This document shows, in pieces, positions 1 through 10,599 of a stretch of 64,000 nucleotides of DNA. Numbering within the stretch: the stretch's first letter is position 1; each line of letters begins with the position of its first letter. The stretch covers positions 13,145,955-13,209,954 of the forward strand of contig CM055108.1 of assembly GCA_029204225.1 (NCBI GenBank), in the 5' to 3' direction. This stretch comes from Diphasiastrum complanatum (taxonomy: Eukaryota; Streptophyta; Lycopodiopsida; Lycopodiales; Lycopodiaceae). The position numbers were made by a program, and so were the translations under genes. A model generated the notes under the pieces. That model saw nothing but the letters and a program-made list of their open reading frames with translations, had not been told where the DNA came from and did no database searches.

Positions 1-3000
1 TGTGGGATAAAAGGTCATTTTGCAAATGAATGTTATAAGAAGAAAAGAGAGCAAGGAGAGAGGCAAGGAAATCTTACAATAGATGAGGAAGAACATAACA
101 CATGTGAATCACTTGTTATGACTTCAAGTTTGTTAGCCAACATAGATGATAATGATCCTTGGTGGATTGATAGTGGAGCCTCATCTCACATGACAAGACA
201 TAAGGAATACTTTACATCCTTATTGTCTTATGAGGGAGAAGGTAACATCATCTACACTGCAAATGATGGTCAATGTGACATCAAAGGCATAGGCACTATT
301 CCTATTTCCCTTTCAACAAATAGGAAAGCAAATCTTGAAAATGTCTTGTACATTCCTTCAATCACTAAGAATTTGCTTAGTGTAAGTCAAATGATTGACA
401 AAGGACTTGATGTGGAGTTCATTGGAGATGCATGTTTGATAAGTAAATGTGGATCCTTGATTGCTCAAGGTAGGAGGCATGGTAAACTTTTCAAGCTTGA
501 TGCATGTGTGATCTCTAATCATGAAGGATGTATGGCTAGGGAGCAATTGACAAACCAAGAAGTTTGGCACAAGAGGTTGGGCCATCCCAACTTCAAATCT
601 TTGGAGGTAATGGCAAAGAAAGAGCTTGTTCTTGGTCTCCCTAAAAGTCTTGTTGCAAACAATAGTGTTTGTGAACATTGTGCCTTGTCCAAATCTCATA
701 GACTTGCTTATTCTAGATCTACTTCTAGATCTAAAGAAGCTTTTCAACTTGTGCATTCTGATATTCATTCTTCTAGTACAACTAGCAATGGTGGGGCAAA
801 GATGTATGCAACTTTCATTGATGACTTTAGTAGGTATACTTGGATCTATCTTCTTAAAAGTAAGGATGAAGTGTTTGCTGCATTTGTCAAGTTCAAGAAT
901 GAAATGGAAAACCAATTCAATACAAAGATCAAATGCTTAAGATCTGATAATGGAGGGGAATACACCTCAAATAGGTTCAAAGACTTTTGTATAGCACATG
1001 GGATTAAGAGGGAGATGTCTAGTCCTAGGACTCCACAACAGAATGGAGTGGCCGAGAGGAAGAATAGAACCCTTTGTGAATGTGCCAAGGCAATGAGACT
1101 ACATGCTAATCTTGCTAAGTCTTTTTGGGGGGAAGCTTTAGCATGTGCTAACTATCTATGTAATAGATGGACAAGTGCTTCCTTGGATGGTAAAACTCCT
1201 CATGAGGTTCTTTATGGTAGAAGGCCGAGTGTCAAGCATTGTAGGATCTTTGGATGTACATGTTTTGTCAATATCACACTTGATGATAGAACTAAAGAAG
1301 ATCCTTCATCAAAGAAGGGTGTGTTTGTTGGCTATAGTGAAGTAAGCAAGGCTTACAAAGTGTACATTCCTTCTACAAAGAAAGTTGTCATAAGTAGGGA
1401 TGTCATCTTTCATGAAGAGAATGTTTCCAATGTTGTTGATGTTGATGTTGATGTGCCTACTAATCATCATGATGTGCAAGATGTCTTGGATGAAGATGGA
1501 GATGCCACTCCAAAGCAAACTTCAAGGAAGACTCAAAGGCAAAGGGCTAAGCCATCAAGGCTAACCTATGATGAAAAAGGAAAGCAAGTGGTGGACAACT
1601 CTAACTTTGCTTTTCTTACCTCTTTTGATGAACCAACTTGTGTAAATGAAGCAATTCAAAAGAAGGAATGGATCCAAGCCATGGATCATGAGCATCAAGC
1701 ACTCATCAAAAGCAACACATGGAGGTTGGTAAAGCTTCCAAAGGACAAGAAGGCAATTGGTTGTAAGTGGATCTTCAAGATCAAGACAAATCAAGATGGA
1801 TCAATCAACAAGTACAAGGCAAGGTTGGTGGCAAAGGGGTATGCTCAAGAATATGGTATTGACTATGATGAGACCTTTGCACCCGTGGCAAAGATGGTAA
1901 CTATTCGAATCCTAATCTCTCTTGCAACTCTTTATGATTGGGATATGTGGCAAATGGATGTTACTAATGCCTTCTTGAATGGTGATCTTGAAGAAGATAT
2001 TTACATGGAGCAACCCGAGGGCTATGTTTCACATGATGAGCCTAATCATGTGTGCTATCTCCAAAAGAGTTTGTATGGGCTAAAGCAAGCACCAAGGAGT
2101 TGGTATGCTAAGCTCAATTCCTTCTTACTTTCTCAAAACTTTGTTATGAGTGAGTATGATCATTCTCTCTACTTTAGATTGAATGAAAATGATATCACTT
2201 TACTTTTGATCTATGTTGATGACATTATCTTAAGTGGTGGTAACAATCTAGATATAGATGAAATCAAGATGGCACTCAAAAGAGAGTTTGAAATTCAAGA
2301 TCTTGGTAAACTTCATTATATCTTAGGAATAGAGATTATTAGAACTTCTAAATCTACATTCATATGTCAAGAAAAGTATGTTAACTCTATTCTAAAAAGG
2401 TTTCATATGGAAGATTGTAAAGTTGTTTCTACTCCTATGGAATCAAATGTAAAGCTAACTACAAGAAGTAATGAAAGATCCTTCAAGGACATTACTCTCT
2501 ATAGAAAGCTAATAGGATCTCTTATATGGTTAACCATCACAAGAACTGATCTAAGCTTTGTGGTTGGTAAACTAAGTCAATTTATGCAAGATCCTAGTGA
2601 GGCTCATTGGAAGCTAGGAAAGAGAGTACTTAGATACATCTCGGGATCTAGAGATTTTGGCATCTTGTATGGAGGTACTACACCTAACCTTTGTGGATTT
2701 TCAGATTCAGATTTTGCAGGTGATCAAATGGATAGGAAGTCAACAAGTGCCTTTGCAATCTATCTTGGAGATGGAGTGGTCTCATGGCTATCAAAGAAGC
2801 AACCAACTATCTCTCTATCTTCCACCGAAGCCAAGTACAAGGCATTAACAACATGCACCAAGGAGATTCTTTGGATCAAGAGGATGTTATTGGATCTTCA
2901 CTTGCTGGAACCAGAGAAGACTCCAATCATACTTTGTGATAACCTTTCAGCCCAAAGCTTGGCAAGCAATCCTGTTTTTCATGCAAGGAGCAAGCACATT

Positions 3001-3198
3001 GAGATTGCTCACCATTTTGTGAGAGATCAAGTCATTGCCAAAGAGGTGGAGCTTCAACATGTCTCTTCAAAGGAGTGTGTGGCTGATATCTTCACCAAAC
3101 CATTGGGAAAGGACCTATATTTAATGCATAGATCTAATCTTGGAATGTGCTCAAAGACTATGTTGAAACTAGCATCCAATGTTGAAGAGGGAGTGTGA
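1..3198 (+). CDS. Ty1/copia polyprotein, 5' truncated by the window edge
   Basis: Reverse-transcribing polyprotein of a copia LTR retrotransposon. The reading frame is already open at base 1, inside a gag CCHC zinc knuckle (C-x4-H-x4-C visible), and stays open to the stop at 3196-3198. Counting from the ATG at 118, the order is: aspartic protease (D-S-G-A, catalytic Asp at residue 18), GAG-pre-integrase (WHKRLGHP), integrase core with HSD, RSDNGGEY and PQQNGVAERKN, reverse transcriptase (KARLVAKGY, MDVTNAFLNG, YGLKQAP, YVDD at 699-702), and RNase H (SDSDFAGD, SLSSTEAKY, SKHIEIAHHFVRD). The order PR-IN-RT-RH is the copia order. No stop or frameshift interrupts it, so it is the best-preserved element in the window; most of gag lies to the left of the window. 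It appears to be inserted in a gypsy element (see 3849). Confidence 0.96.
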   Translation, partial: CGIKGHFANECYKKKREQGERQGNLTIDEEEHNTCESLVMTSSLLANIDDNDPWWIDSGASSHMTRHKEYFTSLLSYEGEGNIIYTANDGQCDIKGIGTIPISLSTNRKANLENVLYIPSITKNLLSVSQMIDKGLDVEFIGDACLISKCGSLIAQGRRHGKLFKLDACVISNHEGCMAREQLTNQEVWHKRLGHPNFKSLEVMAKKELVLGLPKSLVANNSVCEHCALSKSHRLAYSRSTSRSKEAFQLVHSDIHSSSTTSNGGAKMYATFIDDFSRYTWIYLLKSKDEVFAAFVKFKNEMENQFNTKIKCLRSDNGGEYTSNRFKDFCIAHGIKREMSSPRTPQQNGVAERKNRTLCECAKAMRLHANLAKSFWGEALACANYLCNRWTSASLDGKTPHEVLYGRRPSVKHCRIFGCTCFVNITLDDRTKEDPSSKKGVFVGYSEVSKAYKVYIPSTKKVVISRDVIFHEENVSNVVDVDVDVPTNHHDVQDVLDEDGDATPKQTSRKTQRQRAKPSRLTYDEKGKQVVDNSNFAFLTSFDEPTCVNEAIQKKEWIQAMDHEHQALIKSNTWRLVKLPKDKKAIGCKWIFKIKTNQDGSINKYKARLVAKGYAQEYGIDYDETFAPVAKMVTIRILISLATLYDWDMWQMDVTNAFLNGDLEEDIYMEQPEGYVSHDEPNHVCYLQKSLYGLKQAPRSWYAKLNSFLLSQNFVMSEYDHSLYFRLNENDITLLLIYVDDIILSGGNNLDIDEIKMALKREFEIQDLGKLHYILGIEIIRTSKSTFICQEKYVNSILKRFHMEDCKVVSTPMESNVKLTTRSNERSFKDITLYRKLIGSLIWLTITRTDLSFVVGKLSQFMQDPSEAHWKLGKRVLRYISGSRDFGILYGGTTPNLCGFSDSDFAGDQMDRKSTSAFAIYLGDGVVSWLSKKQPTISLSSTEAKYKALTTCTKEILWIKRMLLDLHLLEPEKTPIILCDNLSAQSLASNPVFHARSKHIEIAHHFVRDQVIAKEVELQHVSSKECVADIFTKPLGKDLYLMHRSNLGMCSKTMLKLASNVEEGV
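3184..3193 (+). other. Polypurine tract of the copia element
   Basis: A purine-only run of ten bases (GAAGAGGGAG) lies directly before the 3' LTR and overlaps the last codons of the polyprotein. This is the expected place of the plus-strand primer for reverse transcription. Confidence 0.8.
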
Positions 3199-3848
3199 AA
3201 ATTGTCAACATTTCCTAGCTAGTTTGAGGCCTAAATTGGCTAAAATTGTAAATAGTTTTGGTTCTGGAGTTTCACACGTGTGAACCAGGCCACAATGTTT
3301 TTATTAACTGTATTTTTTCAGTATGATGAAGTGTCAAACTTCATACCCTTCAAAATGAGACCATTTTGATGTATTTTGGTCATATAAGCCATTTTTAGCT
3401 ATTTTTCCTATATAGGGAATATCTAGGGTCAAGTACCTTCTAGAGAGAGGAGAGAGAGTCATCTTCCTCATCCATAAATAGTAGGGAAGTCGTGGAGAAC
3501 AGGTTGGAGAAACCTTTTGTATGCTTCATTGAGATCAATAGATCATTGTCATTGTTTCTTCCTCCATTGAGAGCATTGTTGTGTGTATTGTCTTCAAGCT
3601 ATTGTGTATGATCTTAGGTGCTTTCCAAAAGTGATAGGCTGATGTATTATGGACTGTATAATGCTATTTTGGGCCGCACTTGATGTTTATGGAAGTTTCC
3701 ATTTGTGATAAATGCTTTTTGATCAAGTTCTTTGCATTCTAGGTAGCATAGAATGTGTTGCCAATTCCTAGCTTATGTAGTTTGGAGTGCAAGCATTCAA
3801 GCCAATGATCTTGGAGTTTAGATCCACTTAGGATCTGTATTTTTCACA
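3194..3848 (+). repeat. 3' LTR of the copia element
   Basis: This 655-bp terminal repeat starts TGTGAAAA right after the polypurine tract and ends TTTTCACA, a perfect 8-bp terminal inversion with TG...CA ends. Inside are a 14-bp palindrome TTCACACGTGTGAA (3271-3284) with a G-box core, and a TATATAGG sequence near 3408 that could be its TATA box. Reverse-strand gypsy RNase H coding resumes directly after it, which sets the right border. The partner 5' LTR lies beyond the left edge. Confidence 0.85.
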
Positions 3849-5998
3849 AGACTCTCATGGTCTGTCAGGACCTCAAAGTTGGCACCATACAAATAATGCC
3901 TCCAAGTCTTAAGGGCATGGACTATAGAAAAGAGTTCCTTTTCATAGGCACTGTACCTAGTCTGAGTTGGCTCGAGTTTTTTACTCTCGAACGCAACTGG
4001 TCGTCCACCCTAAGTTAGCACAGCGCCTACTGCAAAGTCGCTAGCATCTGTTTCGACCACAAATGGCTGATTGGGGTCGACGACTTTTAAGACTGGTGCT
4101 GTAGCTAAGGCTGTTTTGAGAGCATCAAAGCTCTCCTGTTGTGCGGACTCCCAAATGAACTCCTTTCCCTTCCCCTTAAGGAGATTTGTCATAGGGATTG
4201 CTATCTGAGCATATTCCTTGACAAATCGTCTGTAATATCCCGCCAGACCAAGAAAGATTTGAAGTTCCAAAATATTCTGAGGTCTCAGCCAACTGAGTAT
4301 GGCTTTAACCTTATTTGGGTCCATCTTAATCCCATCTAAAGAGATAATGTGACCCAAATATGCTACTTCTTCAACGAAGAATTCACACTTGGATTGTTTA
4401 GCATAAAGCTTATGTTTTCTGAGCAGTCGAAACACCTTTCTGAGGTGTTTTAGATGCTCCTTCCTGGTTTTGCTGTAAACGAGGATGTCATCTAAAAATA
4501 CGACTACAAACTTACCCAAGTATGGTCTGAGGACACTGTTCATCAAGGTCATAAAGGTAGCTGGAGCATTTGTGAGCCCAAATGGCATCACCTTAAACTC
4601 ATAATGACCGTGACGAGTCCTAATGGCTGTTTTTGAGACATCTTCCGATTTTATACGGACTTGATGATATCCCGATCTAAGGTCTATTTTACTGAAAAAC
4701 TTAGCCCCGTCGAGTTGATCAAACAACTCGTCTGCCCAAGGCATAGGGTATTTATTCTTAATTGTGACTTTATTGAGGGATCTGTAATCTACGCAAAGAC
4801 GCATAGACCCCTCCTTCTTTTTCACCATTAGGACTGGTGAGGCCCATGGTGAACTACTGGTCTGAATTTGGCCTTTCCCAAGATAGTCTGTTAACTGCCT
4901 AGTTATTTCTTCATCCTCTGTTCGGCTGACCCGATACGGAGGTTTAGAAACAGGTGCTGTACCTGGTACTAGGTTTATTACATGATCTACCTCTCTGCTA
5001 GGTGGTAAACCATGTGGCAAATCTTCAGGAAAAACATCTTTAAATTTAGACAATAAAGTTTCTAATTTACTGATTTTCTGCTGAATAGAACTGGAAATAG
5101 AAACTTCAGGAATAAACTGAAAGTCACATAAGAATACCTGATGGTCTTCGTCTCCGATTAGCTGACAGAGCTCTGAACTGCAGACCATAGGGCTGTTGGG
5201 GACATCATGCTCCCCATGCAACTGGATCTCTCGGCCTTTATGCTGAAAGCTGAGGGTGTTCTCCTGATAGTTTCTGTGGAGGGAAGGTCCTAAACTATAG
5301 AGCCAATCTCTCCCGAGAATAATGTCTGTTCGATTCAGGTGCATTATCTGAAAGTTTATTTCATCTTGGTACCCCTGAATACCAAGATTTAACTTACTTA
5401 CCATAGTTTCCCATATTTTTTTATCTTCACCCTTAGCTAATGAAACTATGTACCTATGCTGACTAGGTACTTCTGGTAGTTTAAGCTTTTTAACCAGGGT
5501 GTGGTTGATGAAATTATGGGTTGCCCCATCATCAACCATGACTCTTACTAACTGGTTACCAACTTTCCCATGCATACGTACTAGGTCATGCGGCCCAAAA
5601 CTGAAGGGTCTCGCTAGCATTGCAGAGGTCAGCTGGCAACAGTGTTCATGATCTTCATGATACACTTTGATCTCGGAAGCTGCCGAGTCACTGGGGAAAC
5701 ATACAGTCTGAACAAGATGAACTTGTTTTTTATCTTTCTTATCTTTTTTAGTGAAAGGCCCCTTGGAACACTGTCTGACTGTGTGTCCCTTGCCCATACA
5801 CACAAAGCACAAACGTTCTTGTTTGGCTTTCTCAAAATCATCTGGTTTTAAGGGCTGTATGAGTGAAGGGCGTTTCTGAGGAGCTTCACCTTTAAATTTA
5901 TCTTCTTTCTTTCTTTTTAAAAATTTCTTTTTAAATTGAAAGTCTTTCTGAGGAAGCTGCTCAGAAAGTGGGTGCTGTCTCGCTCTCTTCCTACCCAC
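3849..5998 (-). pseudogene. Gypsy pol: zinc knuckle, protease, RT and partial RNase H with an in-frame stop
   Basis: Order from the N-terminus: Lys/Arg-rich linker, CCHC zinc knuckle ([14 protein letters not shown]), aspartic protease with D-D-G-A-T in place of the usual D-S/T-G-A, then RT ([55 protein letters not shown]) and the RNase H start ([14 protein letters not shown]). The frame ends at TAG 4010-4012, where a CAG (Gln) to TAG change is the likely cause. Coding sense resumes in the same frame behind it ([14 protein letters not shown], then TDHES) up to the copia LTR at 3848. The nominal start at 5998 is GTG and is not a real start; the frame opens upstream into gag. Confidence 0.9.
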
Positions 5999-6840
5999 TG
6001 AATCATCATAGATTTGAGCATATCTGAGAGCTTGCTCAAGGGTAGTAGGCGAGTTTCTCTGACCTCTACTTTATATTCATCTTTGAGGCCACGGACAAAT
6101 CCCCTGAATTTTTGATAGTCATCCATATTTTTAATCTTTAAAATTGCTTCTCGATACTGCGAGATATATTGGATGAGGGATTTATCCATTACTGTTCTTT
6201 CCCAGGCTTCCCAGGCTCTATCCAGTTCATTTTCTGGTAGAAATTCTCTTAGGAAAGCTTCTTCAAAAGCTTTCCATGACCGGGGAGTCTGCCAAGTCTC
6301 CTGGAGATTTAACCACCACTTATAGGCCATAGGCCCTAAAGAAAGACTGGCCTCAATTGCTTGCAAATGGTCAGGGGTCTGTTTAAGAGCATGAATGTTC
6401 TTCCATTTGCTGAGGAAGGTTTGTAGAATATCTGCATTTCTATCCTTCTCTTCCCCATTAAAAGTAGGAGGCTTTAAATCTTTAAAAACACTGGGGTGAG
6501 ACCGTAAAGTCTCACCTGAAACTGATGGAAGTGGAGAAGGGGATAACTGAGAAGTGGAGGGAAGGCTTCCTTTCGCGGAGCTCAAAATCAAGTTTTTGAG
6601 TTCAACGAACGAGTCGTCCACACTGGACTTGAAATTGGCTAATGCCAGCTTCAGTTCATCCATTTCTGTTACCAATTGGAGGAACTGCTCCTTGGTAACC
6701 AGTTCGTCGAGTTCTTCGGCGAACTGTTCCTGTTCTTCTACTTCCATGGGTTCCTTCCCTTTTCTGTAAGTCAAGGCTTCTGTTTCAAGTTCGTCGAAGC
6801 CTCTCTCCGGGGGTTGATCAGGTCCCTGAGGAGTGGTCAT
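5917..6840 (-). pseudogene. Gypsy gag reading frame, broken by a frameshift
   Basis: Starts at ATG 6840 and encodes an acidic N-terminus (EVEEQEQFAEELDELVT), then the retrotransposon-gag core (YKWWLNLQE, AFLREFLPENELDRAW, FRGFVRGLKDEY). Near 6055 the family-like sequence moves to another frame: the frame used by pol continues upstream of its apparent start as [19 protein letters not shown], while this frame becomes low-complexity and ends at 5917. Gag and pol were therefore probably one ORF, split by a small indel in the Arg-rich stretch. A programmed frameshift is the less likely alternative. Confidence 0.85.
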
Positions 6841-7628
6841 CTTCGGAACTGAAAGAGAGCTACCTTAACTTCTGAAGGAAAGAAAGTCTAAAAGACTAAT
6901 TTACAACTGTACAAGGAGAGAAAGAAAACTTAGCTCTTTCTGAGAACTGTACTTCCACAGAGAGAATCAAGAAAAGCCCTTTCAGCTCTTCCTCCACTGC
7001 TTTCAGATCTGCTGTCCGAAAAAATCAGAGATCAAGGTACCAAGAAAAAGAAACAAACTTCTGATCGTCTTGGGCCCTTCCCTCGCTGTCTGAGGTGTAT
7101 ACTTTTTGCTCCAAAATTCCCGTTTTAGGACCCAAAAACAGTTGCAAACTTGTGGTTTCTGCCAAAGACCTTCCTCGCTGCCCGACCAGGAGTGTTGCTA
7201 CTTGGTTTTGCTTACTTTGAGACCCAAAATCCCTCTCAAAATCTGATTTTCTAGCAACACCTTCAGCGCTGGACCTGCACCCAAGATTCTCTCTCAGATC
7301 CGCTCCAAATTCTAGAAAATTTCACTCCAAATTCGAAGTTTCCACCCAATTTGGCAGCGCTGGACCTGCTCCACGTTTTCTATTTAAAATGTGCTCAAAA
7401 ATCCACAATTGATACATAAAAATCAAGGGTAAATCCCTGATTTTTCAGCGCTGAGCCTCTACAAGGGATTGTGCCTCAAACAACTATAAATTCCCAGCAA
7501 ATTTCAAGGATTTGAAAGCTGTTCCTACAGCGATTTTCCTTCTCAATTCTTTCCTGAGAATCTAAGAAATCTTTTCTATCTTCTGATAGCTTTCTCTACT
7601 GCTGTCCTGAACTCCCTAGGATGGAGAT

Positions 7629-7641
7629 GGCTCTGATACCA
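7629..7641 (-). other. Primer-binding site of the gypsy element (initiator tRNA-Met type)
   Basis: On the reverse strand the 13 bases read TGGTATCAGAGCC, the complement of the 3' end of plant initiator methionine tRNA and the commonest PBS of plant LTR elements. It lies about 790 bp upstream of the gag ATG. The 6841-7628 stretch between them is the untranslated leader and holds no other gene. Confidence 0.85.
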
Positions 7642-8005
7642 GTTTTATAGATCCTAACACCACAGTAGGGCAAACAGTAATTGATCCACCCAACCTTGCC
7701 TACTCCCTGATATAGAGTAAGCCCCTCCTAGCCCAGTGTGAGGACTGGTAGCATGCTACTGCCAAGTGTCGGCCACGTGGCCGACTGCACGTCGGGACCC
7801 AACTGGGGGCCCTACCCTGCTGACAGGGTCCCTAGGCTGTGTTAGGCCCGCCATGGCTATGGACCGTGCTGGGGCACACTACTCACACTGTCTTGCCCTG
7901 TTGGTCATGTACACTGGACACGACCCTGACTGTGGTATCTGACCTATCTGTGTTCCCTAGGGTTCAGCACTGGTTACGAGCTCGTAACAGGTTTTGAGTT
8001 CCTAC
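7642..8005 (-). repeat. Probable 5' LTR of the gypsy element
   Basis: The stretch right of the PBS should be the 5' LTR in reverse orientation. It contains a GC-rich block with the palindrome CCACGTGG (near 7770) and a 16-bp perfect palindrome GTTACGAGCTCGTAAC (near 7975). A clean CA end before the PBS is not visible and the partner LTR is outside the window. The outer border near 8005 rests only on a TGTAGGAAC-like start on the reverse strand. Confidence 0.4.
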
Positions 8006-8734
8006 AAAATATCCAGTCTCAGCTCCACCTCTAAAGAAAATCAAAAGGTTTCTTGTGGTTGATATCTAGAAAAAAACCTAGATTTGAAATAAAACCTAAA
8101 TGGTTTCAATGCTACCTTTGACATGGACATTCTCGAGTTCCATATTTGCTTGGAACCCCTGCTTGCTCCAATTTACCAAGTAGTTTTGCATGTTTTATTG
8201 CATAATGCCCTCTCTTACTCTTTCATTTAGTAGTAAACCGATTATTCATCTATACATTCAAATGCAACTCTTTGTTTTTGGTAGGTCCTCTTGAATTTGA
8301 ATCTTTGTTAGCTTTTTCTCTCTCGAAACATGAATTTTTGATTGAGATGGAGGACTGAAGATGTGCATATGCAGTTGAAGGCCAAGATGGATCTACCGGC
8401 CTTTGACTGAAATAATGTTTTTCTTAATTAAGGCTTCACTTCTTAAGCCATATTTTCCACTAGAGAATCTTAATGTTTGATTTGGATTATATCTCACAGA
8501 CCTACCAGTTCTTTGATTGCTTGTCTGAAATAGATTCAGATTTGTGTTGCTGTCATTATCTTTTTCATATGGTTTTTAACATTTTTACTTATACGGTTCT
8601 CTGCCGGAAAAGGTAGAGGTTTCTAGGGAGTTTGCAATATGGTTCTCAAGTTGTTACGATGATACCAATAGTGGTACTAATCTATACCGCACGTGAAGCT
8701 TCAGACATTAAATTGTCTTTTGGTGGTTGTAGTG
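8006..8734. other. No gene recognised
   Basis: AT-rich sequence between the gypsy element and the SINA-like remnant. Both strands were scanned and no supported reading frame, RNA gene or repeat was found. It may contain the decayed upstream part of the SINA-like gene. Confidence 0.5.
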
Positions 8735-9180
8735 CTTGAAGGGCCATTTTTGCATGCTCTGATTGCTGCTTGAAAATGAGCAACAAATGTGGTATTTGCT
8801 CTAAGCAAATTGGTAAGATACGTTGTCTTGCAATAAAGAAGCTGATTGAATCTCTCTGAGTCAATGCATGTATGCAAATTTTGAATGTTTGAAGAGACTG
8901 AAATATGCCACAAAAATATTGCATGAGAGCAAATGTTCATTTGCACCATATGCTTGTCCAAATCTTGATTGTGATTTTCTTGCACAAATACCTACATGGG
9001 AGCTTCTATGTGGTTCCTCGAATACCACATTACCAAAACTAAATGAGAAAAATATTCTCTTGAAAGCTGAGAATAAGCTTTTCCTGCTTAACAATGATAA
9101 GGAGGACTTGGAAAATCTTGCTTTTTTGAGGCAATCTGGTTCACAACATCAAGAAATGTGTTTTGTGTACCATTTGGTAG
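8735..9180 (+). pseudogene. SINA/SIAH-type E3 ubiquitin ligase remnant
   Basis: SINA ligases pair a RING finger with a Cys/His-rich substrate-binding domain. The remnant reads, over shifting frames: a RING-end pattern (KGH, then CSDCCLKMSNKCGICSKQIG), the SIAH signature I-R-C-L-A-x-x-K-L-I-E-S, then the SIAH zinc-finger pattern (CSFAPYACPNLDCDFLAQI, with the His-containing end lost) and a C-terminal scrap (KLFLLNNDKEDLENLAFL). There is a stop right after IESL, a frame change before the part starting at 8868, and an extra T in the T-run near 8745 that breaks the RING. No intact start is visible. This is a dead copy, perhaps a retrogene or decayed paralogue; the family call rests on the spacing of Cys residues and on IRC...KLIES. 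Confidence 0.6.
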
Positions 9181-9564
9181 TTTGAAAAAAAAAAAAAAGA
9201 CTTCTTTGGAGACGCATCTTCAGAGCATCTGTATAGTTGAGAAGTGCCCTTGTGACTTTCTTCTTATAGTGAGGCAAACTTACTCAAGCAAGAAATTACT
9301 TGATATTGAATTATGCATTCTTCTACAGAGAATGCCAAGTGACAACTTTGAGGGTTTCTGTTTGTTTTATAATGCACATTTTGATTTTCATTATATTGTG
9401 AAATATAAACTTATGTAGATGCAAAGTACCAACGAATTGGCACATTAGAGTTATTTTTCTTGAATGCTAGATCACATATCAAATGAGACAGACTTCTGTC
9501 AATTTTATTTGGTTGATAGAGGTTCGTCGCTGGGAGCGACAACCTTGCCTTCACCTGCATAGCA

Positions 9565-10041
<477 letters not shown>

Positions 10042-10599
10042 CTACTTACAATGTACTGTGGCGGGACCCACTAGGTAAGGCTTGGCTATTTGAGAATTTC
10101 TCATCGGACAATCTTGGCATGGATGATTAACTGCGCATTGTGAACATGAGGGATCAAATGTTGATGGATCCCCTCGATGTTTTCCTCTGCATCCATAGCA
10201 CCTAACTGAGTGCAGTATGCCATCGCCTCTAAGTTGAAAGGCATACACCAGTAAAATAATTTCCTTTGGATCTTTCACAAAATAGACTGGTAGGCTGTTA
10301 TGGTCCTCCATTGAGTTCGGTGACATGCAAGAGGATATAACCAAAACTTCTACCTTGCCACTGTTTGTTGAAGAAACTCGTGATTTAGATGGATCAATCT
10401 GACATCCATCCTTCTGGTGAGCTCCTTGTTGGCTTGATTCTGCTTCTGATCGTTGAACCGTTGGATCTTGTTGTCGACAAACTTGTTGCTCTGTATTTTG
10501 TCCTTTTGATAAGCATAGATTCTTGATTGGACACCTGGTACTTGGATGATCTCCAAAGCATAAGGTACATTCGTCAAAGCTTTGCCTTATGCAAAACAT
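10042..10599 (-). CDS. Hypothetical Cys-rich protein
   Basis: A 185-codon open frame that I do not recognise. The N-terminus has a knuckle-like pattern (CTLCFGDHPSTRC). The middle is Gln/Ser-rich and polar. The C-terminal third has many cysteines (CYGCRGKH, CSQCAVNHPCQDC), which looks like metal binding. No signal peptide or membrane segment is apparent. No neighbour supports it as part of a host gene, and the Cys patterns recall gag-type or domesticated transposon proteins. Its length and non-random Cys spacing argue for past selection; the lack of any known domain and of visible splice context argues for caution. It could be one exon of a larger gene. Confidence 0.35.
   Translation of the reverse strand: MFCIRQSFDECTLCFGDHPSTRCPIKNLCLSKGQNTEQQVCRQQDPTVQRSEAESSQQGAHQKDGCQIDPSKSRVSSTNSGKVEVLVISSCMSPNSMEDHNSLPVYFVKDPKEIILLVYAFQLRGDGILHSVRCYGCRGKHRGDPSTFDPSCSQCAVNHPCQDCPMRNSQIAKPYLVGPATVHCK

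Larger units (their letters stand above)
3849..8005 (-). mobile_element. Ty3/gypsy (chromovirus-like) element, 5' part, nested target of the copia insertion
   Basis: In reverse orientation this reads 5' LTR (right), primer-binding site at 7629-7641, untranslated leader, gag, protease, RT and the start of RNase H, where it stops at the copia LTR. The remaining RNase H and integrase should lie to the left of the copia element, outside the window. The RT block resembles chromoviruses, but no integrase or chromodomain is visible to confirm this. The coding part is damaged by a frameshift and a premature stop, so this copy is inactive. The right border is approximate. Confidence 0.85.

Noticed and set aside
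358-915. Reverse 185-codon frame inside the copia polyprotein
   Set aside because: Antisense shadow of protease and integrase coding sequence.
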